Both the position numbers and the translations under genes were made by a program. A stretch of DNA of 64,000 bases from assembly GCF_018873765.1 (NCBI RefSeq), contig NC_057926.1:52743878-52807877 (forward strand), given 5' to 3'. Every line of letters begins with the position of its first letter. Position 1 is the stretch's first letter. Shown here piece after piece: positions 22,135 through 34,332 of the stretch. The notes under the pieces were generated by a model that was given only the letters and a program-made list of their open reading frames with translations, did not search any database and was not told the origin of the DNA. Source of the stretch: Telopea speciosissima (lineage: Eukaryota > Streptophyta > Magnoliopsida > Proteales > Proteaceae).

Positions 22135-25100
22135 ATGGAAGAAGACAAGAAGGATAATAAACAGGACGTAGCAAATACTGGTGATGTCACAGGTAAGAAC
22201 TTGAAATTCCTGAACTTTTGCTCCCCCCCCCCCCCCCTTTTTGTTTTAATTGTTTACAGCATGTCTGTTCATTAGAGGACTCTCGACTCCAGTTGACTAA
22301 GTCTTAACCCAATTAGTTTGAATGGGGTTGTACTCCATTATCTGAAATTGACTTGTGTCAAACAGGCAGCACTACCCTTCTGAAGCAAGTCAGTTTGCGT
22401 TTCTTTTTATTATCAACTAGCTAAACACACTCTTTCATAATTTCTTTCATTATGTTGTTAGATCATTGAGTAGTGCATATATTTCCTTCCAATCTGTTAT
22501 AGTTTGCTTCTATACCGTTAACAAATAACCCCAATTGGAGGTGTTACCAGAATCTCTCTCTTACGATATATTTCCTCCACTCACAAAGCATTATTTTTCC
22601 CTTCAGAAATATAAGAACTTATTCAATGGCCCTTCCAGAACGAGAAAAAAGTTCTTTCTGTGGTTTACGCTACCATTACATAAAATAGAAAAGTTTGGCT
22701 GGCCCAGCTGCCATCTCCAAATTGCCAAAGTATTGGAGTTGGGAATAAGTTCCAAAATATACTGCTTTGGGAGTCAAAGAATAATGGAGAATTTCCAGCA
22801 TCACATTGACCACTGTAATATCCTTGGCATAACCTGTAGGTTTGCCAGCATCACAACACATGTTTGAAAAGGCTGCATGAAAAGAAGATGTAGGGAACTA
22901 AATCTTCTTTGAAGTACTTTAATTGGTGCAGCTCCTTGAAATGTGGAAGGTGTTGATCCGTAGAAGTGCTCAAATTGGGACCTCATGAGAAAATCATAAA
23001 CCAACTGATCTATCAAATCTTCAAATTCTCCTATTATTCCTCCACTTCAACTGCTACTCTATCCGTAACTCAAAGAGCTGATCCAAAGATGGACCATAAT
23101 GGACTTTTACATGGGAATTACAAACCTCCAAATTTCTTCACCTGTTATCCTCCTTCCTTTTGAAGAATATCCCAGTAGCATCCCACTTTTTTTTTGAAGT
23201 TTCTCCACTATTTGTTCCCATTCCCTTGTTCCTGCTGTATTTGTTGCTCCACATATGAGAGGATGGTGGGGATTCACATCTAAGACCAAGACATGCGTCC
23301 CACACTCATGTTGAAGACTTAATCAATTCGCTATTGAAAGAATTGATACACAATCCAAATAAATTCAAGAATCACAATTGGTTGTGGGGTTGGGACCACC
23401 ATGAAAGATTAATTTAATATCTGCTAATTGCTGGTGGTAGATTGTCTGTTATCCCTCCATTCCATGAAGCCCCCAAACTTAACTCCTACTGCTCGTTGTG
23501 GTATTTTACTTGGAGCATCTGAAAAGAATGAAGAAAAAGGTGAGGTGGCTCAATTTGGTGGAGACCCCTCTAGCGTCTGAGGAAACCAGCTGGAACATCA
23601 TTGGTTAAGGATAGAGAAGCTTGCCTAGGAAGGGTGACATGACATATACTAACTCTTATCCACTGTCTCCACTTAAATCTGAATCTCAATCTTCTCATGG
23701 TATGATCTAGGATCATTTGCATGATTGTAAGCTTTCTCAATATCAACTTTACCTATTTGACATTGTTTATTGCTACTAGTAGTCAAACTTATGCATTCGT
23801 TTTTACTGAATGAATACAACGAGACTCTTGTGTTCTTTTTATTGAGGATCCCTGAAAGTGCGGCATGTTTGGAGCCAGGACTTCCCCATTAATATATGAA
23901 TTAATGAACACTTTATGGAAAAGAATAAAGACAGAGTATCACAGCCATAATCTAGTGGGAGAGAGTGAGAGGGGGTGGGGGCAAGAAATACCAACTCAAA
24001 TCCACTTAAATTCCTTGCTAAAACATTTTTAGTAAAACCAAAATGATTTATTGCATATTTAAATGTTTTTTGTTGTAATCAGTGGCAGTTCATATACAAT
24101 TTCTGTTCTTTCAAGTTTTATATGGATCAATTGCCTGATTGCAAATAGGCTGGATTTTGACACGCTTAACCTTCACAAATTTAATCACTGGACTTATTTT
24201 TGTCCGGCCTATAATTGAGACAGCCTAGTTGTAAACCTATCTGTATTTTGATCTATTGATTATGAACTGTGACTTACTTGTTATAGAAGGTGTCTGAAGC
24301 ACTGGCTTATGCTTCGTGAATGCATAAGCTTTTTCATTATGATCCTGACTATTGTCAATACCAACAGCATGTTATGTTTTTCTAGAAAGCTTTCTTCCAC
24401 TTGAAGATTGGGAGAAATTATGAGCAGACGCAAGGGGCTACTTTTGCCCTCTCTCTTTGTTGCTAACCTAAATATTTTGCTGAAATTATTTTTGGCAAGG
24501 GGGAGGAAGAGTTTGGGGATGCCAACAACGAGAGGTTTTAGGGTTTGATGCGGGAGGGAGAGGGAGTAGGGTGCTAAGTAGATATAAAAGAAGTTAGATA
24601 TAGATAAGGAAAGATAGTGTGCTGAATAGGAAGGATTTTAAAAGGGCGTACCCAGTGCACAAGGCCCCGGCCACTACGGGGTCTGGCAAGGATTTTAAGT
24701 TAGCAAAAAATTGTAATTAGTTAAAATAATAAATTACTAATGAGAACAATTTATTTAAAATCTCTTATTCTTTAAAAATGAGAAAAAAAGTTAAAAAGGT
24801 GATTCAGCATTGGTGCCTTGTTGGTAATCCTGCTCCCTTTTAAGTGAAGAATGAGCAGATTCATCTATATAAACTGACTAACTTGATTAGATTATCCCAT
24901 ATATAATTATGTTATCTAATACTTCATTTGTCATTTGGTAGCCTGTGGCTCAGGAAGTCCTATTAAGGAGACATGTTGGAATCAAAGAGAGGCCCTGCCA
25001 GGGGAGCCTTCCTGTGTTATTTGTGGCCGCTATGGTGAGTATATATGTGATGAGACAGATGATGATATATGCAGCATGGAATGCAAGCAGATCCTCCTTG

Positions 25101-26497
25101 GTAGACTTGCCAACTCCCGAAAGCCAGTATGTGTTTCATCTTCTATAAAAGTTCCTGTCACAGATGAGTGCTTTTATGTTAGAGATGATGATCAGAAATC
25201 AGATTCTGAGAGTTTGAGCAGCAACCAGATTGAAGCTTTAAGAAGAAGAATTGAGATCCGAGTCAAGGGAGAATTTGTTCCACCACCCATCCTGTCGTTT
25301 TCTTCCTGCAGTCTTCCTCAAAAGCTCCAACAAAATTTAGAATCTGCTGGCTATGAGATGCCCACACCTGTCCAAATGCAAGCCATTCCAGCTGCTTTGA
25401 TTGGCAAAAACTTGCTCGTTTCAGCTGATACAGGTTCTGGTAAAACAGCATCCTTTCTAGTCCCTGTAGTTTCTCGCTGTGCAAATTATCTTTTCAAACA
25501 CCCCTCAGACCAGAAAAAGCCATTAGCGTTGGTTCTGGCACCAACCAGAGAGCTCTGTGTACAGGTGGAGGAACAAGCAAAGCTACTGGGGAAGGGTCTG
25601 CCCTTTAAAACTGCACTTGTGGTTGGTGGTGATGCCATGGCTGGACAAATTTACCGCATTCAGCAGGGGGTGGAATTGATTGTTGGAACTCCGGGCAGGC
25701 TGATTGATCTTTTAACCAAACATGATATTGAACTTGATGAGGTATCAGTTCTGGTTTTGGATGAGGTGGATTGCATGCTTCAGAGGGGCTTTCGGGATCA
25801 GGTAATGCAGATTTTCCGGGCTCTTCTACAGCCTCAGATATTGATGTTCTCTGCAACAATCCCACCAGAGGTTGAAAAGATGGCAAACTCAATGGCAAAC
25901 GATTTGATTCTTGTGTCTACCGGGAAGCCAAACAGGCCAAACAGTTCTGTAAAGCAGGTTGTTATCTGGGTTGAGTCAAAGCATAAGAAGCAGAAGCTTT
26001 TTGAGATATTGATGAGCAAGCAACATTTCAAGCCTCCTGTTGTAGTGTTTGTGAGTTCAAGGCTTGGTGCTGATCTCCTGTCTGAAGCAATTATAGTCAT
26101 GACTAGGCTGAAAGCTCTTTCAATCCATGGAGAGAAGCCTATGAAGGAGAGGAGGGAGAGCCTGAAGTCGTTCTTGATGGGAGAGGTTTCTGTGATTGTG
26201 GCCACGGGTGTTCTTGGACGAGGTGTGGATCTTTTGGGGGTGAGGCAAGTGATTGTGTTCGACATGCCCAATTCCATTAAAGAGTATGTCCATCAGATTG
26301 GTAGGGCATCTAGATTGGGAGAGGAGGGAACAGCAATTGTGTTTGTTAATGAGGAGAATAAAAATCTGTTTCAGGAGTTGGTTGAAGTTTTGAGATCATC
26401 AGGAGCTGCTGTTCCTCGTGAGCTTGCTAATTCACGGTACACAATTGCTTCCTACTCTGTTGGCAAGAGCCAGAAGAAACGGAAGCATGGTTGCTGA
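22135..26497 (+). CDS. RH41: DEAD-box RNA helicase 41 with HIT-type zinc finger, 2 coding exons
   Basis: ATP-dependent RNA helicase. Coding exons are 22135-22192 (MEEDKKDNKQDVANTGDVT) and 24942-26497, joined GT-AG across an intron of about 2.7 kb, giving 537 aa. The N-terminus has a zinc finger of the HIT type, with Cys pairs at about residues 44/47 and 63/67 (CVICGRYGEYIC, then CSMEC). This fusion is diagnostic of plant RH41. The helicase motifs follow: Q motif (FSSCSLP and TPVQMQAIP), motif I ADTGSGKT, Ia PTRELCVQ, TPGR, motif II DEVD, motif III SAT, VFVSSRLGAD, V ATGVLGRGVD, VI HQIGRASR. Motif II is DEVD rather than DEAD and motif VI ends ASR rather than TGR, both usual for this subfamily. 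The C-terminus is basic (KSQKKRKHGC). The alternative in-frame GTA at 24938 is intronic. Confidence 0.93.
22193..24941 (+). other. RH41: large first coding intron of RH41
   Basis: Starts GTAAGAAC and ends TTTGGTAG. It holds a poly-C tract at 22224-22238 and an Au-SINE fragment. Unassigned frames between 22535 and 23290, on both strands, show no domain I recognise; they may be remains of an old insertion. Confidence 0.6.
24636..24697 (-). mobile_element. Au-like SINE 3' fragment
   Basis: AAAGGGCGTACCCAGTGCAC followed by AAGGCCCCGGCCACTACGGG and GTCTGGCAAGG is the reverse complement of the conserved end of the SINE at 11085-11180. Only the last ~60 bp are present. Confidence 0.65.
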
Positions 26498-29342
26498 AGC
26501 CTACTGATGTGAAATTTTCAAGTGGAACATAAAGTGCTGCCTGCAATGGAGTTGGGATGACTGGCATGTCTCAGAGGCAATGGCCTCCCAGGCTAGGCTA
26601 AATAGTTTATGGCTTTTCCTAATTGATGACAATCACATCTGAAAACTCTGGCAAAAGGGAAGTCTGCACTTTGACAATAATGATGGTATACCTTGTGGGC
26701 CCATTTTCTATCAGTGCTTGCAGGTTCAGCTCAGGTAATCCCTTTGTGCATTTTAACCTAGTGATGTCCACAACTGATGCATCTGATCATTTATTGCTGT
26801 GCCATATCCAACCTTGGCATTGCTCATGGTCTGATTATTTTTCTTGATGGATCCTGTTTTAGGTACTGTGCAATTTTTTCAGATAATTCTTATATGGCTG
26901 CAGCATAGACAATGAAAGTTATGGCGCAGATATTGTAACAAAAGGCTAAAATCAAACTACATAAAGAGGGGGTCCCTCCACCATAGCATAACTATAAATG
27001 TTAGTGGATACCAACTTTAGCCATCATGGGAGTATAAACATTTAGCGACCTGGGTATATTTAAGTTGGGAAGAATCCACTAAAATGCCAACTTGTATATA
27101 GTTGTGAAATGCAACACAGAAATAGGTTGTAATATCAGTTGCATTCCTTTTCTTTCGTTAAGATTTGTATTTCTATGTTGTAACGTGTGTGGGCTCTTTC
27201 ATTACAGTTCCATTAATCTATTCTTCCTTGTAGTCTCAGAAGTTGGGATTTTAGGTAAGTTTCAATCTAGTAGGCAGACATTGTTCTCATTGCATGTCTG
27301 TGAGCTTATGCAGAAAAGTCATTATTTGTATCCTCTAGCATCATTATCTATACAACTTTCATGTAGACTGGAAAAACAATTTCATTATGTAATATGAGTG
27401 CCACTCGCAATGTTCCATGTATAATTGGTATTCCCACTGAGCAATTCCACTTCTATTCAGGTTGCATCCTCTGCACTTTGGGGTCTCACAGTGCATCCTT
27501 AGCATTTTCTTTGCACAACTGCATACATATAATGATTAATGGCTCTATGCTGGGTTTAGTTCAACCTTGGCTGTGTGGATGCCTACTTGTTAAGCTGTTA
27601 AAGTGCAACTTGAGGGCTGAACCTGAATTTCTCCCCAATTCATCAGTGGTTATAAGAGATGGACTAAATACCTTGGATCATAGTAATCATAAGGGTAGTT
27701 ATTCATGTAACAATGGAAGGTGATGTTTCTGAAAATCACAAGACAAATTTGAGCCATCCATTTTTACATTTAAAAAAAAATAAAAAATTTAAACCATCTG
27801 TTCCCAGTCAAAGTTGGGAGAGTGCACAATAATGTCTAGAGTACTAGTACACATGCATGGACATACATGGGATAAAAGAGAGTATTTGATTGAATTAGAC
27901 TCTGAAATTTGATACATGGCTGATCTAGACCATGTCCTCTCTTTCCAATTGTCAGAATGAGCATGTCATCTGTCCATGTGGCAGAATAGGTATCTTATGA
28001 CATTTGGAAAAATAACAGACCATTGTGACAATTATAATTAATAGAGTGCAATTTTTCCTCTCATGAATTTATTTATTAATTTTTCTTTCATGCTCTGAAT
28101 ATATGGGTCCTATGTGGATGATTCCTTTTCTAGGACAACCATTGGTGTGACATGCAGATTCCTCCTCACACTGGCAGTCTGGCACCGTAGGAAGTAGGAA
28201 CCCCATCCCAATAATAATCATCTAGATGTCACTATGCCTAGTGAAGTATAATGCTTCATTATTTGCCCCTTGGGTATGTCCTTATGATGGAGGACTATGC
28301 AAGCATCTCATTAGTACAATTTTTGCTTAAAATGAGTAGAGGAAGTGGCTACAATTCATTTTATATTTTGGAAAAGAGATCGTTGCCTGGGCCTCTAGAG
28401 CCTCGCCATGGGGCAGTGTGGTACTTTCACGTCTTCTTTGTCTAGGTGCAGGAGCCACGCGGGCCATGCGACCAGGTACCGTTCTTTTCCCTTATATTTT
28501 ATATTCATTTCCATCTAATAGTATTTTGTAATTTTATTAAAACTATGAATCAGAGTTTGAGTCATTTTTTTTGCTTATTTTGGGCTAAAATTGGACCAAG
28601 GGGGGTCTTCTATCACATGGACTATGTCATGTACTGTTGCATGGATAGTAAAGATCTGCCCATCACCCTTTTAGCAAAAGTTTGCAACCTGACTGCTGTT
28701 GAATTGCTGGTATGATGGTCCTGTATGATCACATGATTTATCCAGATGCTAGTAGGGAAAGTCTTACTATTTGAACAAATGATGAAATGAATTTATCCAG
28801 ATGCTAGTAGAGAAAGTCTTTAGAGGTCCATGGAAAATGGTTTCCTGATCTTTTATCCCTAAAAAGGCAGCCGTAGAACTCCTATTTAATTAAGTGGTTT
28901 GAGGCAGTTATGTCAACAGCCTTGAATCAATAATTCAGAGATGATCCATTCTGAATCCAAAGGCAAGCGCTCTTCAGTTTCGAATTTGAGATGGCATGCA
29001 GAGCCACAAAGAATTCAATAGAGTTAGGAGCTGATATTGCCATCGAATTAAGAATAGGGGTATTTCTTTGCAGAAGTTCACTGAAGAAACAAAATAGAGA
29101 AGTGTTTGGTTGTTCACTTCTGATATTTTGAAGTTTCTTTCAGAGTCACTTCATTACCAGTGATAATAGAAGACTTTAAATGATCTACAAAGAAGAAAAT
29201 GAAAAAGCATTTGTAAAAGATGAGGTGCAAAAATTCTCACTTTTAACACAATTCTAACAAAATCAAATTCCTTTAGAACTATTTAAAAGAAGTGATATCA
29301 GGTAAAGCCAGTGCTGGAGCTCGGCACTGGTTGATGGATCTA
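26498..29342. other. RH41 3' UTR and intergenic sequence
   Basis: The first few hundred bases are the likely 3' UTR of RH41. Frames at 26623-27723 have no domain. A direct repeat of CCAGATGCTAGTAG with flanks lies at 28742 and 28797. Positions 28373-28490 are a MITE fragment, listed separately. Otherwise nothing supported. Confidence 0.4.
28373..28490. mobile_element. MITE fragment related to family C
   Basis: The right half (GTCTAGGTGCAGGAGCCACG, then CATGCGACCAGGTACCGTTC, then TTTTCCC) matches the right arm of the element ending at 37575. The left half is shortened (GTTGCCTGGGCCTCTAGAG). No flanking duplication identified. Confidence 0.5.
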
Positions 29343-29357
29343 AACTAATTGAAGTTA

Positions 29358-29509
29358 TTTATTTATTTTTATTTTATTTTTTATTAACCTTTTTTTTTGG
29401 GGGGGGGGGGGAATAGGGAGGGGAAAGGTTCCAGCCAGGAGACTCGAACTCGAGACCTCCTGGTGAGCATGGGCATGAAGCTCACCAACTGCACTAGGCA
29501 GCTGTTGGT
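29358..29509 (-). mobile_element. tRNA-derived SINE with perfect 15-bp target duplication
   Basis: On the minus strand the element begins ACCAACAGCTGCC and contains a box A-like TAGTGCAGTTGGTGAGC and a box B GGTCTCGAGTTCGAGTCTCC, the internal Pol III promoter of tRNA-related SINEs. It ends in a C-rich then A-rich tail. The 15-bp direct repeat AACTAATTGAAGTTA flanks it at 29343-29357 and 29510-29524. The 119-codon frame across it is incidental. Confidence 0.9.
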
Positions 29510-29524
29510 AACTAATTGAAGTTA

Positions 29525-30446
29525 AAGGCCACTGGTAGGCATGAAAGCAATACCAGACCCAGCTTAGGGAGGAAGAGAGAGGTTTCAAATCTAGTTTGTA
29601 ACAAGGACTTGCATCAAAGAAGATAAGAGTTGGGTCATCCACAATGTCAACTTCAATCTTTTTGCAGGGGAGAATGACAGAAAAATGAAAGGAACATGAT
29701 CCATAAACAACCAAACCTGAAATGGCCTCATGTGGAGCTTAGTGTGATTTAAGGATGCCAACATAATTTTTGGTAAATGACAAGGATGGTAAGTCATTAT
29801 TAAAGTCAAATGAATTGAAAACAACTTAATCCAAAGCTTGGCTTTTGAAAAAAGATTAGGATGATTGTCACAAGTTCTGCCTATTCTAACAGCTGCTGCA
29901 TTAATAGCAGAATGGTGAGTAACAACGAGCATATTGAAGAAATGGAAATACAGGCCAAGTCATGCACCTACTGTCCATGGCTCCATGCATTTAAAGAAAA
30001 CTCAACTTAATCAGCCAAAAACTGTAGCAAAAGACCAGTATAGAAAATTCCTGTGATTAGTCCATGAGAAGGATTAGCGAGAATTGGAACCAAAGGCATC
30101 AATCACATTAAAGGCTATGTTTGGTATGTATTCCCACTTTTAACTGAAAATGAGAACATTGTTTGGATACATGTTCCATTAAAATGCATTCTTGATTTTA
30201 AAATGTTTATATTTCCTTTTAGCATTTCATCAAACAATTCATGAGCAATGGTTTGCACCAAAGATATCCAAATTCCAACAATGTAAGCTCAACACAATGA
30301 AAGATAAACAAGTTAAAAGAAAGGGGAAGAAAGAAAAGCATAAAACGGAGATCACTCGCAGCAAACTGCAACACGATCCTTTCAATCTCCCCATCTCCTT
30401 TTACCTTTATACCCACTTGATCTCTAGTCTAAGCAAATCCCTCAAC
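29525..30446. other. intergenic, with one MITE-type repeat
   Basis: No gene. Positions 30112-30200 (GGCTATGTTTGGTATG to ATGCATTCTTGATTTT) repeat 21543-21632 in opposite orientation. Confidence 0.45.
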
Positions 30447-31090
30447 TCCATGGCAAGGCTGGGGATGACCTTGAAGATGAATGGTTCATTTTCTTCCTCC
30501 CCTTCGAGATAACCCGCAGAATCCCCTCCATTTCAGTTCGGGTTTGGAATCGACACAGTTTCTCCTCATCAAAGCGGCTTTCATTCTCCCTTGCTGGATA
30601 AAGCCGAAGTGCAGCTTGAATATGCAAGAGCCTTGCCTGATTTCACTGGTGTTTGAAGGTTTGTATGACCGTGACATTGATTCCATGAAGTACGCTGTTC
30701 GGATGGAGAAGTTTCTGAGTGAGACGTTTAAGGTGCTCAAATGTTACCCGATGCCTTCCAGAACCCGATACTTCCGCTTATATGGAAGCAGAGAGGTGGG
30801 GATGACTACTTGTTGATTCGAGATGATATATCAACAGAGGCATCATGAAAGGTCGGAAGTGAAAAAGAGCACCTGGGATGCGTTCAGGGAGAGCTTAAAG
30901 CGTATTCGATATTTCAAAGGGCTTCTTCTCCTTTGATCGAAAAAATATCATCAGCTCCCGGAAAATTCTCGAGTATTATCGGTTCCTTATTCTCTGGTTA
31001 CCGAAAGCGCAAGTGAACACAGAATGAGTCTAAAGCACGTTCTAGAATGGGCCACGTTCTTGAAAGCATTACAACAGAGCTTCAGAATAG
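30447..31090 (+). pseudogene. decayed coding remnant, family not recognised
   Basis: Coding-like, codon-biased sequence is spread over three frames. One frame gives FGFGIDTVSPHQSGFHSP then LLDKAEVQLEYARALPDF, the next LVFEGLYDRDIDSMKYAVRM then EKFLSETFKVLKCYP, and a third picks up DDYLLIRDDISTEA and KSTWDAFRESLKRIRYFKG. The order along the DNA is consistent with one ancestral exon broken by at least two frameshifts and several stops. No promoter or intact start is convincing. I do not recognise the protein. Confidence 0.4.
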
Positions 31091-31565
31091 AGACAGGGAA
31101 GCGTGCAGGTAACTGACAGTGTATACTGTATACAAAAGCCATGGATTGGATTGTACATAAACTTTAAAGAAATTTTTTTAACCAAGATGGTTGTGGAATA
31201 AGAAGAAACATTTCAACCATCCAAGTTTGAATCCTAAAGATTCCCACATGTCTCCCACAATTCCAGCATAGAGAATGAAAAAATCTGTCACTTTCAAGTA
31301 CTTATCCTACATCCTGGGTCTACAAGCTCCAATGCAAATGAGAAACACACTTTGGAATTATAATGTAAATATCTATTTACAGGTGATATTGCATGGAGAT
31401 CAAATACTAGCACAAAGATATATAGCTCTTTTTGTTAACACTACAGTAATTTACAGCAACTAGAATACACACCAAAATGGAAAAATTGACCCCACCACCT
31501 AGCTTCAAGTTGACAGGGATTAGAAGAATCAATGCACCTTGCTTTCTTCTTTAGACTTGTAATTT
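31091..31565. other. intergenic / TPS 3' UTR
   Basis: Sequence between the decayed remnant and the TPS stop codon. The last few hundred bases before 31566 are probably the TPS 3' UTR (minus strand). Nothing else seen. Confidence 0.4.
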
Positions 31566-34332
31566 TTAAGAAACTGGGTATGCTTGTTCAGATACAGATG
31601 CCAACCCCTGCATTAGTCTAACAATTTCCACTGTATCATCCAAATAATACTTGGCCTTACTGGGTTTGCGACCAACAGTACATGCAAACACTTCTGCCAT
31701 TGGGGTTAAAGATGATCCTGCCATATTTCTAGTGATTACTTCAAACATGTCTTCATCAGATCGATCATCACCTATGCAGAGAACAAAATCAGGTACCATT
31801 CCTTTCTCCTGCACGGTGGAAAGAAGGCGTTCTGCCACAAGCCCCTTGCTTACACCCTGCAGACATACAAACAAAACAGGATTAGTTTAGAGTCAAAATC
31901 TTAACATGATGGCAAAATATGATTTAAGACTGGAAGATGATTCCAAACCTGTGGCTTAACCTCCACAATATTCTGCCCACTCTTGACGGAGACCGGTTCA
32001 TTTGCAAGGACACTCTCAAGATGATCAAGAAGTTCCTTAGCTTGACAAGATCCAAAATCAGGATCCGCATCCTCGTAACACCATACCAACCCTGTTTCCT
32101 TGTCTTCAATTGTGGACCCGTCAGTTGTCTCAGTGTACAGCTTCATGACAGGTTCTGCTATCTGCTTCCAACTACAATCAGCCACTGGTACACATGTTTC
32201 CCAATCGGCATCTCGCCTGAGCCTGGACCATTAAATTGACTCCTTAACCTTCAACTAAGGCCTAACTATTTCATATTGTAAACAAAAAGGCTATAATAGA
32301 AGAGTTTTTTCAGAAAATTCTAACTCACACACCTGAAGAAGTAGCCATGCTCCGCTGCGATTCCCAGATTCTCACATGGAGAAAACCATTCGCTGAGGGT
32401 CTGCCGGCTTCTAGCACTTACAAGAAAGACGACATTGTTCTTATCTCTACACAGGCTGTTTAAGATATCAATGGATCTAGAGCTTGGGCTCTTATCAATA
32501 GAAGCCTGAGGCATCAGAGTGCCATCATAGTCTAGAAGAATTGCTCTAGTTTTAGTTCTTTTATATGCAGACACTATGTGCTCCATTGAAAGCTTCCTGA
32601 AGTTTGGATCAAGGGCCACAACCCTAAACCCCAACCCAAATCCAATGCCCCAGCATCTCCGCCTTAAATGATCCTTACATGTCCTCTCCAAATCTTGTAG
32701 GAAGCTATGTGCCCAATACCCTACATCATGAGTACTGACATACTTATAATGTTTTTCATGTCGGAGCTGTTTCTCAGGCTCTGCCATCTCCAAGGCACAG
32801 TCCATTGCATCTGCCACTGCATCTATATTCCAAGGGTTAACTCGTATGGCACCACTCAGAGAAGGGGAGCACCCAATGAACTCAGATACAACTAGCATGC
32901 TCTTTTTTGAGGATGATGGATCTATTCCCACAGCATTGTTCAATCTTTCATTGCCTTGCCGGCTAATGATGTATTCATATGGAATAAGGTTCATCCCATC
33001 CCTAACAGCAGTTACCAGACAACACTCAGCAACCATATAATATGCAACTCTCTCAAAGAACTGAAGCGACTCATTGATCAAGATGACTGGTTCATATCCG
33101 GGTTGTCCGAATCTCTCATTAATCCGCTTCACAGTTGAGTAAGTCTCGGCTTGAACTTCCTGCACATCTTTTCCTCTGCCCCTAGCTGGATTGGCTATCT
33201 GCACCAAAACGACCTTCCCACGCCACTCTAGGTGCTGCAAAAGCAACTGCTCCAAAGCCAACAGCTTCAAGGTGATCCCCTTGAATATGTCCATGTCATC
33301 TACCCCAAGCAGCATTGTTCTTCCCCTCTCAGTGAACTGCTTAATGAGCTCTACGACCTTAGCTTCAGTCTCTGGAAGGCTCAAGACTGATTGGAGCTGA
33401 CCCATGTGGATGCCAACAGGAAGAATTTTGATGCTAACAGTTCGGCCATAATACTCAAGACCAATATAGCCTCTCTTGGATTCATAGCTGAGCCCAAGCA
33501 TTCTACTACAACATGAGAGGAAATGCCTGGCATAATCGAATGTGTGGAATCCAATAAGGTCAGAATTCAAAAGGGCTCTCAAGAGTTCTTCCCTGACAGG
33601 CAATGTCTTATAGATCTCTGAAGATGGAAACGGACTATGGAGGAAGAACCCAAGCTTCACCCGGTTGAACCTCTTCCTCAAGAATGTTGGTAACACCATG
33701 AGATGATAATCATGTACCCAGACGAAATCATCTTCTGGGTTGATCACTTCTAAGATCCTATCAGCAAATATCTTATTAACCGAGACATAAGCCTGCCATA
33801 GGGACCGATCGAAACGACCACCAAGGTCCGGCGACAGGGGCAACATGTAATGGAACAAAGGCCACAGCTGTTGCTTACAGAACCCATGATAGAACCTACT
33901 AAAGAGGTCAGGTGGAATGAATGCGGGGACGCATTTGAAAGACTCAAGCAGGATCTGAGAAACATCATCCTGCTCATTGGGGTGAACATCTTCCTTCAGG
34001 CAACCTACATAAACGACCTCAACTTCATCCTCCCCAAGACCATCTTTCAGCTGACGAAGAAGTGAATCTTCATCCCAACTGAAAGTCCAACCCTTGTTAT
34101 CAGGTTTTTTGTGAGCCCTAATTGGAAGTTGGTTAGCTACTACGATGATACGATCTCTAGGTACAGAGGAGGAAGAAGAATCAGAGCAAACACTATCAGC
34201 TGTGTCATCATCAAGGTCTGATATTATGCCTGCAACAGTCATTACACGGGGAAGTCGACGGCTCATACGGCCAAACGATGGAGCCTCACCTGAGGCGAGC
34301 TCCAAAAGGTTTGAATACGATCTCGAGACCAT
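31566..34332 (-). CDS. TPS: class II trehalose-6-phosphate synthase-like protein (TPS8-11 group), 3 exons
   Basis: Two-domain protein with an N-terminal GT20 trehalose-phosphate synthase domain and a C-terminal HAD phosphatase domain. Class II members generally lack measurable synthase activity and act as regulators in sugar/SnRK1 signalling. Exons (minus) are 34332-32333, 32222-31949 and 31856-31566. All are GT-AG and in phase, giving 854 aa, the family length. The N-terminus MVSRSYSNLLELASG and RLPRVMTV is the conserved class II leader. GT20 spans about residues 59-545 (IIVVANQLP, VWVHDYHLMVLP, FFLHSPFPSSEIY, TAVRDGMNL, SEFIGCSPSLSGAIRVNPW). The nucleotide-sugar site reads GVDDMDIFKG instead of the class I VDRLDMIKG. 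HAD motifs are DYDGT at 601-605, VEVKPQGVSKG and GDDRSDEDMF. The second phosphatase motif reads VSARSR, where SGRGR is usual. Closest by eye to TPS9/TPS10. Confidence 0.94.

Noticed and set aside
22535-23290. Possible retroelement gag in RH41 intron
   Set aside because: Short frames on both strands have no recognisable motif and no LTRs or target duplication surround them.
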